Assembly (NCBI GenBank): GCA_023146675.1
Contig: JAGLBQ010000099.1
Location: 1 to 7,342 of the forward strand
Direction of reading: 5' to 3'
DNA: 7,342 nt
Origin: Cocleimonas sp.
GTDB taxonomy: Bacteria > Pseudomonadota > Gammaproteobacteria > Thiotrichales > Thiotrichaceae
The position numbers and the translations under genes were made by a program. The notes beneath the pieces are model-generated. The model was not told where the DNA came from. It was given only the letters and a program-made list of their open reading frames with translations, and did not search any database. This document shows, in pieces, positions 1-4,950 of the stretch; within the stretch, counting starts at the first letter, position 1; every line of letters begins with the position of its first letter.

Positions 1-52
1 AATAAATGCACATTAGTATAAGACGCATCAGGAGGCTGTTGCAACTAACATC

Positions 53-388
53 TTATTTGACCGAAAAACTAAGATTTTCACGCCTAACGTGTACTTTAAA
101 TATCCTTATTAGCGGCATAAAAAAAGACATGAAGTTTTGTGCTTCATGTCTTTTTGATCTCTCTGAGTTTGACTTAGATGATCTGTTAGAAAAATAACAC
201 CCCCCATCGCCACGGCGACCACCACGAGCCGTTCCCATATATCTAGCAACTAACCGACGTGTTTCACGTTTATGCTTTTGTCGTTTTGATGTTCGTGTTT
301 TTTTATGTACACCACCTTTGCGCATCAAAGGATTATTAGCAACAGGGTTGCCTCTTTGATTCACCGTGGTTTGGTTTCTTGTTGGCAT
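53..388 (-). CDS. Small very basic protein, ORF runs through a terminator; possible ribosome-rescue factor
   Basis: A 111-codon ORF starts at an ATG preceded by GGAATAAATT, a usable ribosome binding site. Residues 1-60 are strongly basic and low in hydrophobic residues: NPVANNPLMRKGGVH at 14-28, then a Lys/Arg-rich stretch at 29-48 and a Gly/Arg patch at 55-60, as expected of an RNA or ribosome binder. A perfect 14-bp hairpin with a U-tract lies inside the frame (codons 78-90), so most transcripts should end near codon 90 with no stop codon; residues 91-111 would rarely be made. This matches the known regulation of arfA and Bacillus brfA, whose truncated messages let trans-translation suppress the protein until tmRNA fails. 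The spacing of NPL, R, V and KK loosely recalls ArfA, but the ArfA KGKGSY motif is absent, so the family call is inference. A G6 run at codons 61-63 could also shift the frame. It lies 67 bp after the unknown 306-residue gene. Confidence 0.5.
   Translation of the reverse strand: MPTRNQTTVNQRGNPVANNPLMRKGGVHKKTRTSKRQKHKRETRRLVARYMGTARGGRRGDGGCYFSNRSSKSNSERSKRHEAQNFMSFFMPLIRIFKVHVRRENLSFSVK
119..155. terminator. Perfect 14-bp hairpin terminator, bidirectional, inside the basic-protein ORF
   Basis: The arms at 121-134 (AAAAAGACATGAAG) and 142-155 (CTTCATGTCTTTTT) are exact reverse complements around the 7-nt loop TTTTGTG. On the minus strand the hairpin is followed by seven Us (125-119), and on the plus strand by five. 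Either direction could terminate. It is the likely end of the leftward transcription unit, and it sits about 65 bases upstream of the stop codon of the basic-protein ORF. Confidence 0.85.
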
Positions 389-455
389 AATTTATTCCAG
401 TTTAAATATATTGCGGAAGCACCATCAGGATGACAGCGCTCCCAGTCTTTTACGG

Positions 456-1376
456 CTAAGCCGCCTTTGGCAAGGTAAACCAATGCGGCTGTTTAACTTT
501 CTTTAAACGCTTACATACATATTTATCACGCATAAGAAACTCTGGACCTTGCTCTGTTTTTTGAAATGCAAAACGAGAAGGCAGTTTTGTATACAATGAA
601 CGCGGCGGCTTGGTATAAGTAATATTCTTTAATACCGCACCTGTTTCAAAGCTATGATAATAAATGGTATCAATACCAAGATCATGACGAATAAAGTCAA
701 TCGTTGCTGCTAACATCGCCTCTTCCCAAACCTTTGCATAGGGGGCTAAAATAACATTTGCGTAGGTTTGCAACTCTTCTTCACTGTAATCGCCATACCA
801 CTCATCACCATCTCTGACGGCTTCACGCACCTCACCTACCCAATCACATTGAATTTCTTCAATCAGCACTTCATTGGTTTCAAAGTCTAGATCAAGACGT
901 ACCCATGCAAGCGTTTCACGTTGACCCTCATCCATTGTTGGGTGTCCACACATATTAAAAGTATGCAGATCATCTGGTTTGACTAGTTTCTCAAATTGCT
1001 CGGTATGATCCGTTGCCATATTCAATTGCAATACAAGGTGATACCCCTTACGGCTCATTTGATTCCAACGCCAATCTTTTGCACCCTCTCCCCATTGAGA
1101 CAAAGAGGTTACAAATGCCAATGGCTTTTCATCCCAGATCATTTCTAATTGTTCTGCATTAATAATGCCATTTCCTGCCAGTCCCAATGCTCTTTTTACC
1201 ATCGCTTTATTAAGCAACTTTGCATAAGGCGACTGACGCAGCTGATTAATCGGCATAGAGGCATCACCAATATAATCTTTTAACAGCATTAACGCATAAC
1301 GGTCTCTAAAATAGTAAAACACATTACGCTCACCTGAAAGACAGGCAATAATTTCTTTAAGTTGTTGTAACTCCAT
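456..1376 (-). CDS. Uncharacterised 306-residue protein downstream of rtcB
   Basis: I do not recognise this family with confidence. The start is taken as the ATG at 1376, preceded by AAAAGAGA at a 6-nt spacing; a TTG at 1403 gives nine more residues but has no Shine-Dalgarno. The protein is soluble, with no signal peptide or membrane segment. Residues 1-60 look helical. Residues 157-180 form a strand-rich section ending in EEIQCDW, followed by an acidic stretch (188-202), a helix around 212-232 (WEEAMLAATIDFIR), then GIDTIYYHSFETG (234-246) and a conserved-looking C-terminus around KLPSRFAFQKTEQGPEF (264-280). The order of an acidic IQ(C/S)DW motif, a helix and a G-[IY]-D strand faintly recalls a domain in large phage polyproteins; this is weak. 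A CGGC/GCCG hairpin (453-463) overlaps the stop. It shares strand and likely transcript with rtcB and overlaps the preceding small ORF by 20 nt, suggesting coupled translation and possibly a role in RNA repair or stress (inference). Confidence 0.85.
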   Translation of the reverse strand: MELQQLKEIIACLSGERNVFYYFRDRYALMLLKDYIGDASMPINQLRQSPYAKLLNKAMVKRALGLAGNGIINAEQLEMIWDEKPLAFVTSLSQWGEGAKDWRWNQMSRKGYHLVLQLNMATDHTEQFEKLVKPDDLHTFNMCGHPTMDEGQRETLAWVRLDLDFETNEVLIEEIQCDWVGEVREAVRDGDEWYGDYSEEELQTYANVILAPYAKVWEEAMLAATIDFIRHDLGIDTIYYHSFETGAVLKNITYTKPPRSLYTKLPSRFAFQKTEQGPEFLMRDKYVCKRLKKVKQPHWFTLPKAA

Positions 1377-1530
1377 AATAAATCTCTTTTGATCGTTCTC
1401 CAACAGGAGAGGTTTTAATGGGTATCGGAATGCACTCCTTTACTCTCGATATTTGCCGATACCATTGCCCAGCGTTAGGGCTTATCAAATTTGCTTTAAG
1501 ATTGTTTAAATTTTGTATGTTTTTCATCAT
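1357..1530 (-). CDS. 57-residue small protein between rtcB and the unknown gene
   Basis: The ORF starts ATG-ATG-AAA, preceded by AGGAGAG, the best Shine-Dalgarno in this unit; the second ATG (1527) has the better spacing (about 6 nt). The translation begins MMKNIQNLNNLKANLISPNA and ends YYGVTTT. It has an Asn/Leu-rich N-terminus, a single Trp (23) and Cys (33), and a PIPIKTSP segment at residues 35-42. There is no signal peptide or membrane segment, and I do not recognise it. Its last 20 nt overlap the start of the 306-residue gene in another frame, so terminating ribosomes could reinitiate there. It may be a genuine small protein or a translated leader controlling the next gene. The strong ribosome binding site and tight overlap support translation; the lack of a known family limits certainty. 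Confidence 0.55.
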   Translation of the reverse strand: MMKNIQNLNNLKANLISPNAGQWYRQISRVKECIPIPIKTSPVGERSKEIYYGVTTT

Positions 1531-1558
1531 TACTCTCCTATTTTATTTCTAGCCTTTC

Positions 1559-1584
1559 GCCTAGCTTCCAAGTGGAAGCTAGGC
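1559..1584 (-). other. Intercistronic 11-bp hairpin after rtcB
   Basis: GCCTAGCTTCC (1559-1569) and GGAAGCTAGGC (1574-1584) form a perfect 11-bp stem with a 4-nt loop, 10 nt past the rtcB stop. On the minus strand no U-tract follows, so it is unlikely to be a full terminator. It more likely protects the rtcB 3' end or marks a processing site that separates expression of rtcB from the two downstream genes. On the plus strand a T5 lies 6 nt beyond the stem, too far for a classic terminator. Confidence 0.6.
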
Positions 1585-1594
1585 ATCTAAGTTT

Positions 1595-2791
1595 TTAGCC
1601 TTTTACACACACCACTTGCTTTAAGGTATGTACAACTTCTACTAAGTCATGCTGATCTTTCATTACCTTGTCTATATCCTTATACGCAGCAGGGATTTCA
1701 TCAACAAGACCTTTATCTTTACGGCATTCAACACCTTCCGTTAAGGCTTCTAAATCAAAACGATTGAATTGACGCTTTGCCGCTGAACGACTCATTTTGC
1801 GTCCCGCACCATGTGAGCAGGAACAAAATGAAGCTTTCATTCCTTTACCACGCACAATAAAAGATTTGGCGCCCATGCTACCTGGGATAATGCCAAGCTC
1901 GCCCGTTGCAGCACTAATCGCACCTTTGCGGGTAATAAAGACATTTGCACCATAATGCGTTTCTTTTTGTACATAATTATGATGGCAATTAATCGCTTCC
2001 TTCGTTGCCACAAAGGGCGGTAACTCAGCTTGTAAAGACTTGACCACCATACGCATCATTTCACGACGATTAATCATCGCGTAATCCTGCGCCCAGTTAA
2101 CCGCCTCCACATAATCATCAAAATGCTGCGCGCCATCAGTAAAATACGCGAGGTCTTTATCAGGCAGATAACCCAATTGATTACCCATATCTTTCTTTGC
2201 CAGATTGATAAAATAACGACCTATCGCATTGCCAATACCCCGACTGCCAGAGTGCAACATAATCCACACATCATCATTTTCATCCAGACACAGCTCGATA
2301 AAATGATTGCCACCACCCAAGGTGCCAAGTTGGTGACCCCATGTGCGATGAAAATTGCGCACCATTTTAGTTAAGCCTGCATGTTTATCAGTAATGGATT
2401 GCAATGGTTTTGCCATTGCATTTAAGGTTGAAGCCTTGACCTTGTCACGCGGATGCATATCAAAACCAACAGGAATCACCGCTTCAATTGCGCGTCGAGA
2501 ACGGCGTAATGAATCAGGCAAATCCTTAGCTTTTAATGAAATCCGCACCGCATTCATACCACAGCCAATATCCACACCCACCGCCGCAGGAATAATGGCA
2601 TCTTTGGTTGGAATCACGGAGCCGACCGTAGCACCCTTGCCCACATGCACATCAGGCATTGCAGCAATATGGTGATGAATAAAGGGTAATTGAGAGATAT
2701 TCGTTAATTGCGTCATTGCTGCACTATCCACATCTCGGGTGTAAATCTTTACAGGTACCTTTCCTTTATTTAAAGTTATTTGAACGGGCAT
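1595..2791 (-). CDS. rtcB: RNA-splicing ligase RtcB (3'-phosphate/2',3'-cyclic phosphate to 5'-OH)
   Basis: RtcB joins RNA ends carrying 3'-phosphate or 2',3'-cyclic phosphate to 5'-OH ends, using GTP and Mn2+, in tRNA splicing or RNA repair. The 398 residues are close to E. coli RtcB (408) and appear complete. Visible family motifs, in order: PDVHVGKGATVGSV (46-59), VDIGCG (73-78) with metal ligands D74 and C77, GGGNHF (159-164) with H163, HSGSRG (180-185) with H180, CHHNY (269-273) with the metal His, and SHGAGR (326-331), where H327 should be the guanylylated histidine. All catalytic residues are present, so the enzyme should be active. The start is preceded by AGGT 7 nt upstream. No archease, rtcA or sigma54-type rtcR is in the window; instead it is preceded by a predicted structured leader RNA (3004-3221) and followed by two unknown genes. 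Confidence 0.97.
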   Translation of the reverse strand: MPVQITLNKGKVPVKIYTRDVDSAAMTQLTNISQLPFIHHHIAAMPDVHVGKGATVGSVIPTKDAIIPAAVGVDIGCGMNAVRISLKAKDLPDSLRRSRRAIEAVIPVGFDMHPRDKVKASTLNAMAKPLQSITDKHAGLTKMVRNFHRTWGHQLGTLGGGNHFIELCLDENDDVWIMLHSGSRGIGNAIGRYFINLAKKDMGNQLGYLPDKDLAYFTDGAQHFDDYVEAVNWAQDYAMINRREMMRMVVKSLQAELPPFVATKEAINCHHNYVQKETHYGANVFITRKGAISAATGELGIIPGSMGAKSFIVRGKGMKASFCSCSHGAGRKMSRSAAKRQFNRFDLEALTEGVECRKDKGLVDEIPAAYKDIDKVMKDQHDLVEVVHTLKQVVCVKG

Positions 2792-2846
2792 AATAATTAC
2801 CTATTATTTTATTAATATTTCATATTTATTAGGCGTAGTAGTGCCT

Positions 2847-2880
2847 TAAACAATTTGTATTATTTTTTAATAATTGTTTA
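2847..2880. repeat. AT-rich 9-bp inverted repeat upstream of rtcB
   Basis: TAAACAATT (2847-2855) and AATTGTTTA (2872-2880) are exact reverse complements separated by 16 AT-rich bases. It lies about 60-90 bp ahead of the rtcB start. In such AT-rich sequence a 9-bp match is only modestly informative; it could be an operator or an RNA hairpin in the rtcB 5' UTR. Confidence 0.4.
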
Positions 2881-2924
2881 TTCTATTTTATGAAATATTC
2901 TTGGTGATTTATTAAATAATTTCT

Positions 2925-2965
2925 CAAATAAAGAATCTATTCCTACTGTATAGATTCTTTATTTG
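2925..2965. repeat. Perfect 16-bp inverted repeat between leader terminator and rtcB
   Basis: CAAATAAAGAATCTAT (2925-2940) and ATAGATTCTTTATTTG (2950-2965) are exact reverse complements around a 9-nt loop (TCCTACTGT). The stem is too long to be chance even in AT-rich DNA. There is no U-run after it on the minus strand, so it is not an ordinary terminator. It lies about 40 bp past the leader terminator and 134 bp before rtcB, and may be an mRNA-stabilising hairpin on read-through rtcB mRNA or a dyad operator. Confidence 0.7.
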
Positions 2966-3003
2966 GAACTTATTTTCTTTAAATCATCCTAATCTTCAGG
3001 CAT

Positions 3004-3040
3004 AAAAAAACCCTGAAGGCAAACGCCAGTCAGGGTTTTT
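3004..3040. terminator. Intrinsic terminator ending the rtcB leader RNA
   Basis: AAAAACCCTGA (3006-3016) and TCAGGGTTTTT (3030-3040) form an 11-bp stem. Inside the loop GGC and GCC can add a short inner stem. On the minus strand it ends in seven Us (3010-3004), a strong intrinsic terminator; on the plus strand it has five. Because it lies between the minus-strand promoter at 3228-3257 and rtcB, it either ends a separate small RNA or attenuates rtcB transcription. Confidence 0.85.
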
Positions 3041-3110
3041 ATCCTTGTAGTTTCCTACAAGTTAATTTGCTGAGTGACGTGAACAGTCTCCCAGCAGATG
3101 CATAGGAGAG

Positions 3111-3140
3111 TTAGCTTTTATAGTCTTGTGTTATAGTCAT
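3111..3140 (-). CDS. Possible 9-residue leader peptide in the rtcB leader RNA
   Basis: ATG at 3140 opens a 9-codon ORF (MTITQDYKS, stop TAA) with AGGAGA 8 nt upstream, as good a ribosome binding site as any in the window. It contains two direct copies of GACTATA. The stop is followed within 2 nt by the anti-Shine-Dalgarno TCTCCTAT, so a ribosome finishing the ORF would mask or open the pairing. It is too short to judge by composition; the case rests on the ribosome binding site and position. Confidence 0.35.
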   Translation of the reverse strand: MTITQDYKS

Positions 3141-3227
3141 TGTGTAAATCTCCTATTTATCAATTAGTTTTCATCATTATTTCTTTTGTGTTTAAAAGAA
3201 ATAGAATAGTGTTTGAAACGCGGGTCG

Positions 3228-3257
3228 ATTATGAAGGATTTTATTAAACATTGTCAA
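3228..3257 (-). promoter_or_regulatory. Near-consensus sigma70 promoter for the rtcB leader
   Basis: On the minus strand TTGACA (3257-3252) is a perfect -35 box, and CATAAT (3233-3228) matches the -10 consensus at five of six positions, with an 18-nt spacer. Transcription should start near 3221-3222 and run leftward through the structured RNA toward rtcB. It is the best promoter match I see in the window. Confidence 0.7.
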
Positions 3258-3419
3258 CAAATAATTTAATTAAACTGATAAATACCACTTCATACTTTGT
3301 ATTTTAAATATACCGACTTTTATTTTGCAATACTTTTAAGAATAAACAAAAAAGTAGCTTTGCGAAAATTCATTTTCTGTGATTGTTAAATTGCTAACCA
3401 AAATTAGTAAACAGTGCGC

Positions 3420-3431
3420 TACAATATTGTA
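3420..3431. promoter_or_regulatory. 12-bp palindrome with TACAAT upstream of the VWA gene
   Basis: TACAATATTGTA is a perfect palindrome 25 bp before the VWA start codon. TACAAT is also a five-of-six match to a -10 box on the plus strand, though no good -35 sits at 16-18 bp. It may be the -10 region of the VWA gene promoter, overlapped by a dyad that a repressor could bind. Confidence 0.35.
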
Positions 3432-3456
3432 AATTACCTATAGTAGGCGCCCCTTT

Positions 3457-4743
3457 ATGGACTCTCATCAAATACAACAAAAAATAGCAGCAGCACGCAC
3501 TAAACTAATATTAGATAAACCCTTTCTTGGTGCTTTGGTTTTGCGCTTACCTTTGCAGGAAGCCAACCCTGAATGGTGCAAAACGACAGGAACAGATGCG
3601 CGAAAATTCTATTATAATCCTGAGTATATTGAAGCATTACGTCCTATTGAAATGCAATTTGTCTTAGCACATGAGGCGCTACATTGCGCCTTATCGCATT
3701 TTGCACGCAAGGAGCATCGGGTTAAACATCGCTGGGATCTAGCCTGTGATTATGCAATTAACCCCATTCTTCTTGCAGATGGGTTAACGCCTCCACCAAA
3801 TGTGATGGTGTTAAAGCAATACGAAGGGATGTCGGCTGAGGAGATTTATCCCTTATTGAGCGATAATGATCATAGCGAAACGATGGATCAGCATCTTTAT
3901 GATAAGCAGGATAATCCTAATGAGGGTGGGCAGGATCAACAAGAAAATCCGCTAGATGAGCAAAATGAAAATAAACCACCGCCTAAAAAAGGCAAATCTC
4001 ATGGCAATCAAAAAGATCCTGATAATAACAATTCAAACGGTTCAGGTGAGCAGCAATTTGATGAGAGTGCAGGTGGAAATACCGCGCCCCCTCCCCCCTT
4101 GAATCAGGCAGAAGCAGAAGAGTTAAGCATCCAATGGCAACAACGCATGGCAGGTGCGGCACAACAAGCGGAGCAGGCAGGAAAGCTGAGTGGCGTAATG
4201 AAGCGTTTGGTAGAGACATTAAGGCAACCACGTCTACCGTGGCGCGCATTACTCGCCCGTTATATGACCGCCATAGCGCGTGATGATTATAGTTATACGC
4301 GCCCCTCAACCCGACGCGGTGATCCCGCTATTTTCCCCACACTAAAAAGCGATGAAGTGAATGTTGTGGTGGGGCTGGATGTGAGTGGTTCTGTGAGTGA
4401 TAAAGAGCTTAATAACTGCCTAGCAGAAATTAATGCGATTAAGGGACAAATGCGAGCACAAATTACGCTCATTGCTTGCGACTCTGAGATTGTGGAAGGC
4501 TTTCCCTGTCTCTTTGAGCCTTGGGAAGAAGCAACACTACCTGAAGAAATTGCAGGCGGCGGTACAACTGATTTTCGTCCTGTATTTAACTGGGCAGAAC
4601 AACAAGATAAACAACCCGATATTGTAATTTATTTTACGGATACACAAGGAGATTTTCCTGCTTATGCACCTAGCTATCAAGTTATTTGGCTAGTTAAAGG
4701 TAAAGGTCAAGTGCCTTGGGGTCAACGAATTCAGCTTAATTAA
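3457..4743 (+). CDS. VWA-like domain protein with N-terminal putative zinc metallopeptidase (DUF2201 type)
   Basis: A 428-residue soluble protein. The N-terminal domain (about 1-135) carries HEALHCALSH (72-81), an HExxH zinc-peptidase motif with a further His, followed by RWDLACDYAIN (92-102), typical of the putative metallopeptidase half of DUF2201 proteins. Residues 140-215 are a low-complexity Gln/Asn/Pro/Gly linker. The C-terminal VWA-like domain has DVSGS (308-312) as the MIDAS D-x-S-x-S, GGGTTDF (367-373) for the MIDAS threonine, and TD at 394-395 for the last ligand, so metal binding looks intact. Proteins of this kind are usually encoded beside a MoxR-type AAA ATPase and are thought to act as its adaptor; no ATPase is in this window. 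A weak AGG lies 9 nt before the ATG. It is divergent from rtcB across a shared control region, consistent with a linked but separately controlled function (inference). Substrate unknown. Confidence 0.9.
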   Translation: MDSHQIQQKIAAARTKLILDKPFLGALVLRLPLQEANPEWCKTTGTDARKFYYNPEYIEALRPIEMQFVLAHEALHCALSHFARKEHRVKHRWDLACDYAINPILLADGLTPPPNVMVLKQYEGMSAEEIYPLLSDNDHSETMDQHLYDKQDNPNEGGQDQQENPLDEQNENKPPPKKGKSHGNQKDPDNNNSNGSGEQQFDESAGGNTAPPPPLNQAEAEELSIQWQQRMAGAAQQAEQAGKLSGVMKRLVETLRQPRLPWRALLARYMTAIARDDYSYTRPSTRRGDPAIFPTLKSDEVNVVVGLDVSGSVSDKELNNCLAEINAIKGQMRAQITLIACDSEIVEGFPCLFEPWEEATLPEEIAGGGTTDFRPVFNWAEQQDKQPDIVIYFTDTQGDFPAYAPSYQVIWLVKGKGQVPWGQRIQLN

Positions 4744-4950
4744 AATAGAGTACGTTTCCCGTCATATTTAAGAAATAGACATGAATACAAGTGCAATTCA
4801 GCTTCACTCCTTTGTATCTCAAGAGATAGGTAAGCTGTGTAAGGTCTAGTGTTTCCAACGCTATTGAGGCTTTATCTGAAATTTAACGTACCCACCTATT
4901 GAATGTGTCAAACTTTGACCTCCCCCAAATAATAAAAAAAACAGGTCATT
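4744..4950. other. Intergenic stretch with a small dyad
   Basis: I see no convincing gene or intrinsic terminator here. A nested potential hairpin pairs CAGCTT (4799-4804) with AAGCTG (4832-4837), with TATCT/AGATA (4815-4819 and 4824-4828) inside. A 13-bp dyad lies just upstream of the next gene. A 22-codon frame at 4780 has no good ribosome binding site and is not called. Confidence 0.5.
4907..4919. promoter_or_regulatory. 13-bp dyad GTCAAACTTTGAC before the PhnD-like gene
   Basis: GTCAAA and TTTGAC are exact inverted halves around one C, ending 31 bp before the start codon at 4951. The size and position fit a small repressor operator. No regulator gene is in the window to pair it with. Confidence 0.35.

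Larger units (their letters stand above)
3004..3221 (-). ncRNA. Predicted structured leader or small RNA (about 218 nt) upstream of rtcB
   Basis: It is defined by a near-consensus promoter (start expected near 3221) and an intrinsic terminator (3040-3004). In 5'-3' order on the minus strand: an A/U-rich 5' part; AUAGGAGA (3156-3149), a Shine-Dalgarno for a 9-codon ORF; UCUCCUAU (3109-3102), its exact complement; a hairpin at 3096-3068 (UGCUGGG/CUCAGCA, a 1x1 A/A mismatch, then GAC/GUC with a 7-nt loop); CUUGUAG-GAAA-CUACAAG (3061-3044), a GNRA tetraloop hairpin; and the terminator. The GNRA loop and the longer U-tail exist only on this strand, which supports the orientation. I match it to no riboswitch or Y RNA class. 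It may be an attenuator for rtcB or a trans-acting RNA; that it is made at all is inferred from sequence. Confidence 0.6.
2792..3456. other. 665-base divergent control region between rtcB and the VWA gene
   Basis: There is no protein gene of normal size here. Reading toward rtcB (minus strand), it holds a sigma70-like promoter (3228-3257), a predicted structured RNA (3004-3221) ending in a terminator, a 16-bp inverted repeat (2925-2965), an AT-rich inverted repeat (2847-2880) and the rtcB ribosome binding site. Toward the VWA gene (plus strand), 3260-3419 is AT-rich with nothing I can name, followed by a 12-bp palindrome containing TACAAT just upstream of the start codon. Confidence 0.8.

Noticed and set aside
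6..197. A 63-codon plus-strand frame at the left edge.
   Set aside because: It runs through the bidirectional terminator opposite the basic ORF and resembles no known protein.
361..483. A 40-codon minus-strand frame from a TTG, overlapping the end of the 306-residue gene and the start of the basic ORF, with a plausible-looking peptide containing KDWERCHPDG.
   Set aside because: It has no ATG and no ribosome binding site, and it overlaps genes on both sides. The length is within chance.
1377..1403. A TTG start adding nine residues to the 306-residue protein.
   Set aside because: There is no Shine-Dalgarno before the TTG, whereas the ATG at 1376 has AAAAGAGA at good spacing.
2123..2675. Two overlapping plus-strand open frames antisense to rtcB.
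   Set aside because: Both are fully contained within the conserved rtcB coding region and look like composition-driven shadows.
3044..3096. A tRNA or a Ro-associated Y RNA with a tRNA-like arm.
   Set aside because: The hairpins do not form a cloverleaf or a TTC-type T-loop with a 5-bp stem, there is no CCA-ready end, and no Ro protein gene is in view.
3004..3221. A known riboswitch class (TPP, SAM, c-di-GMP, preQ1, fluoride or guanidine types considered).
   Set aside because: I could not find the conserved core of any of these in the sequence. A covariance-model search would decide it.
3983..4309. A 108-codon minus-strand frame inside the VWA gene.
   Set aside because: It lies opposite the low-complexity linker and the start of the C-terminal region, with no ribosome binding site. 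It is a shadow frame.
4780..4848. A 22-codon plus-strand frame starting MNTSAIQLHS.
   Set aside because: It is short, has only a weak AAGAA upstream and no neighbour coupling.
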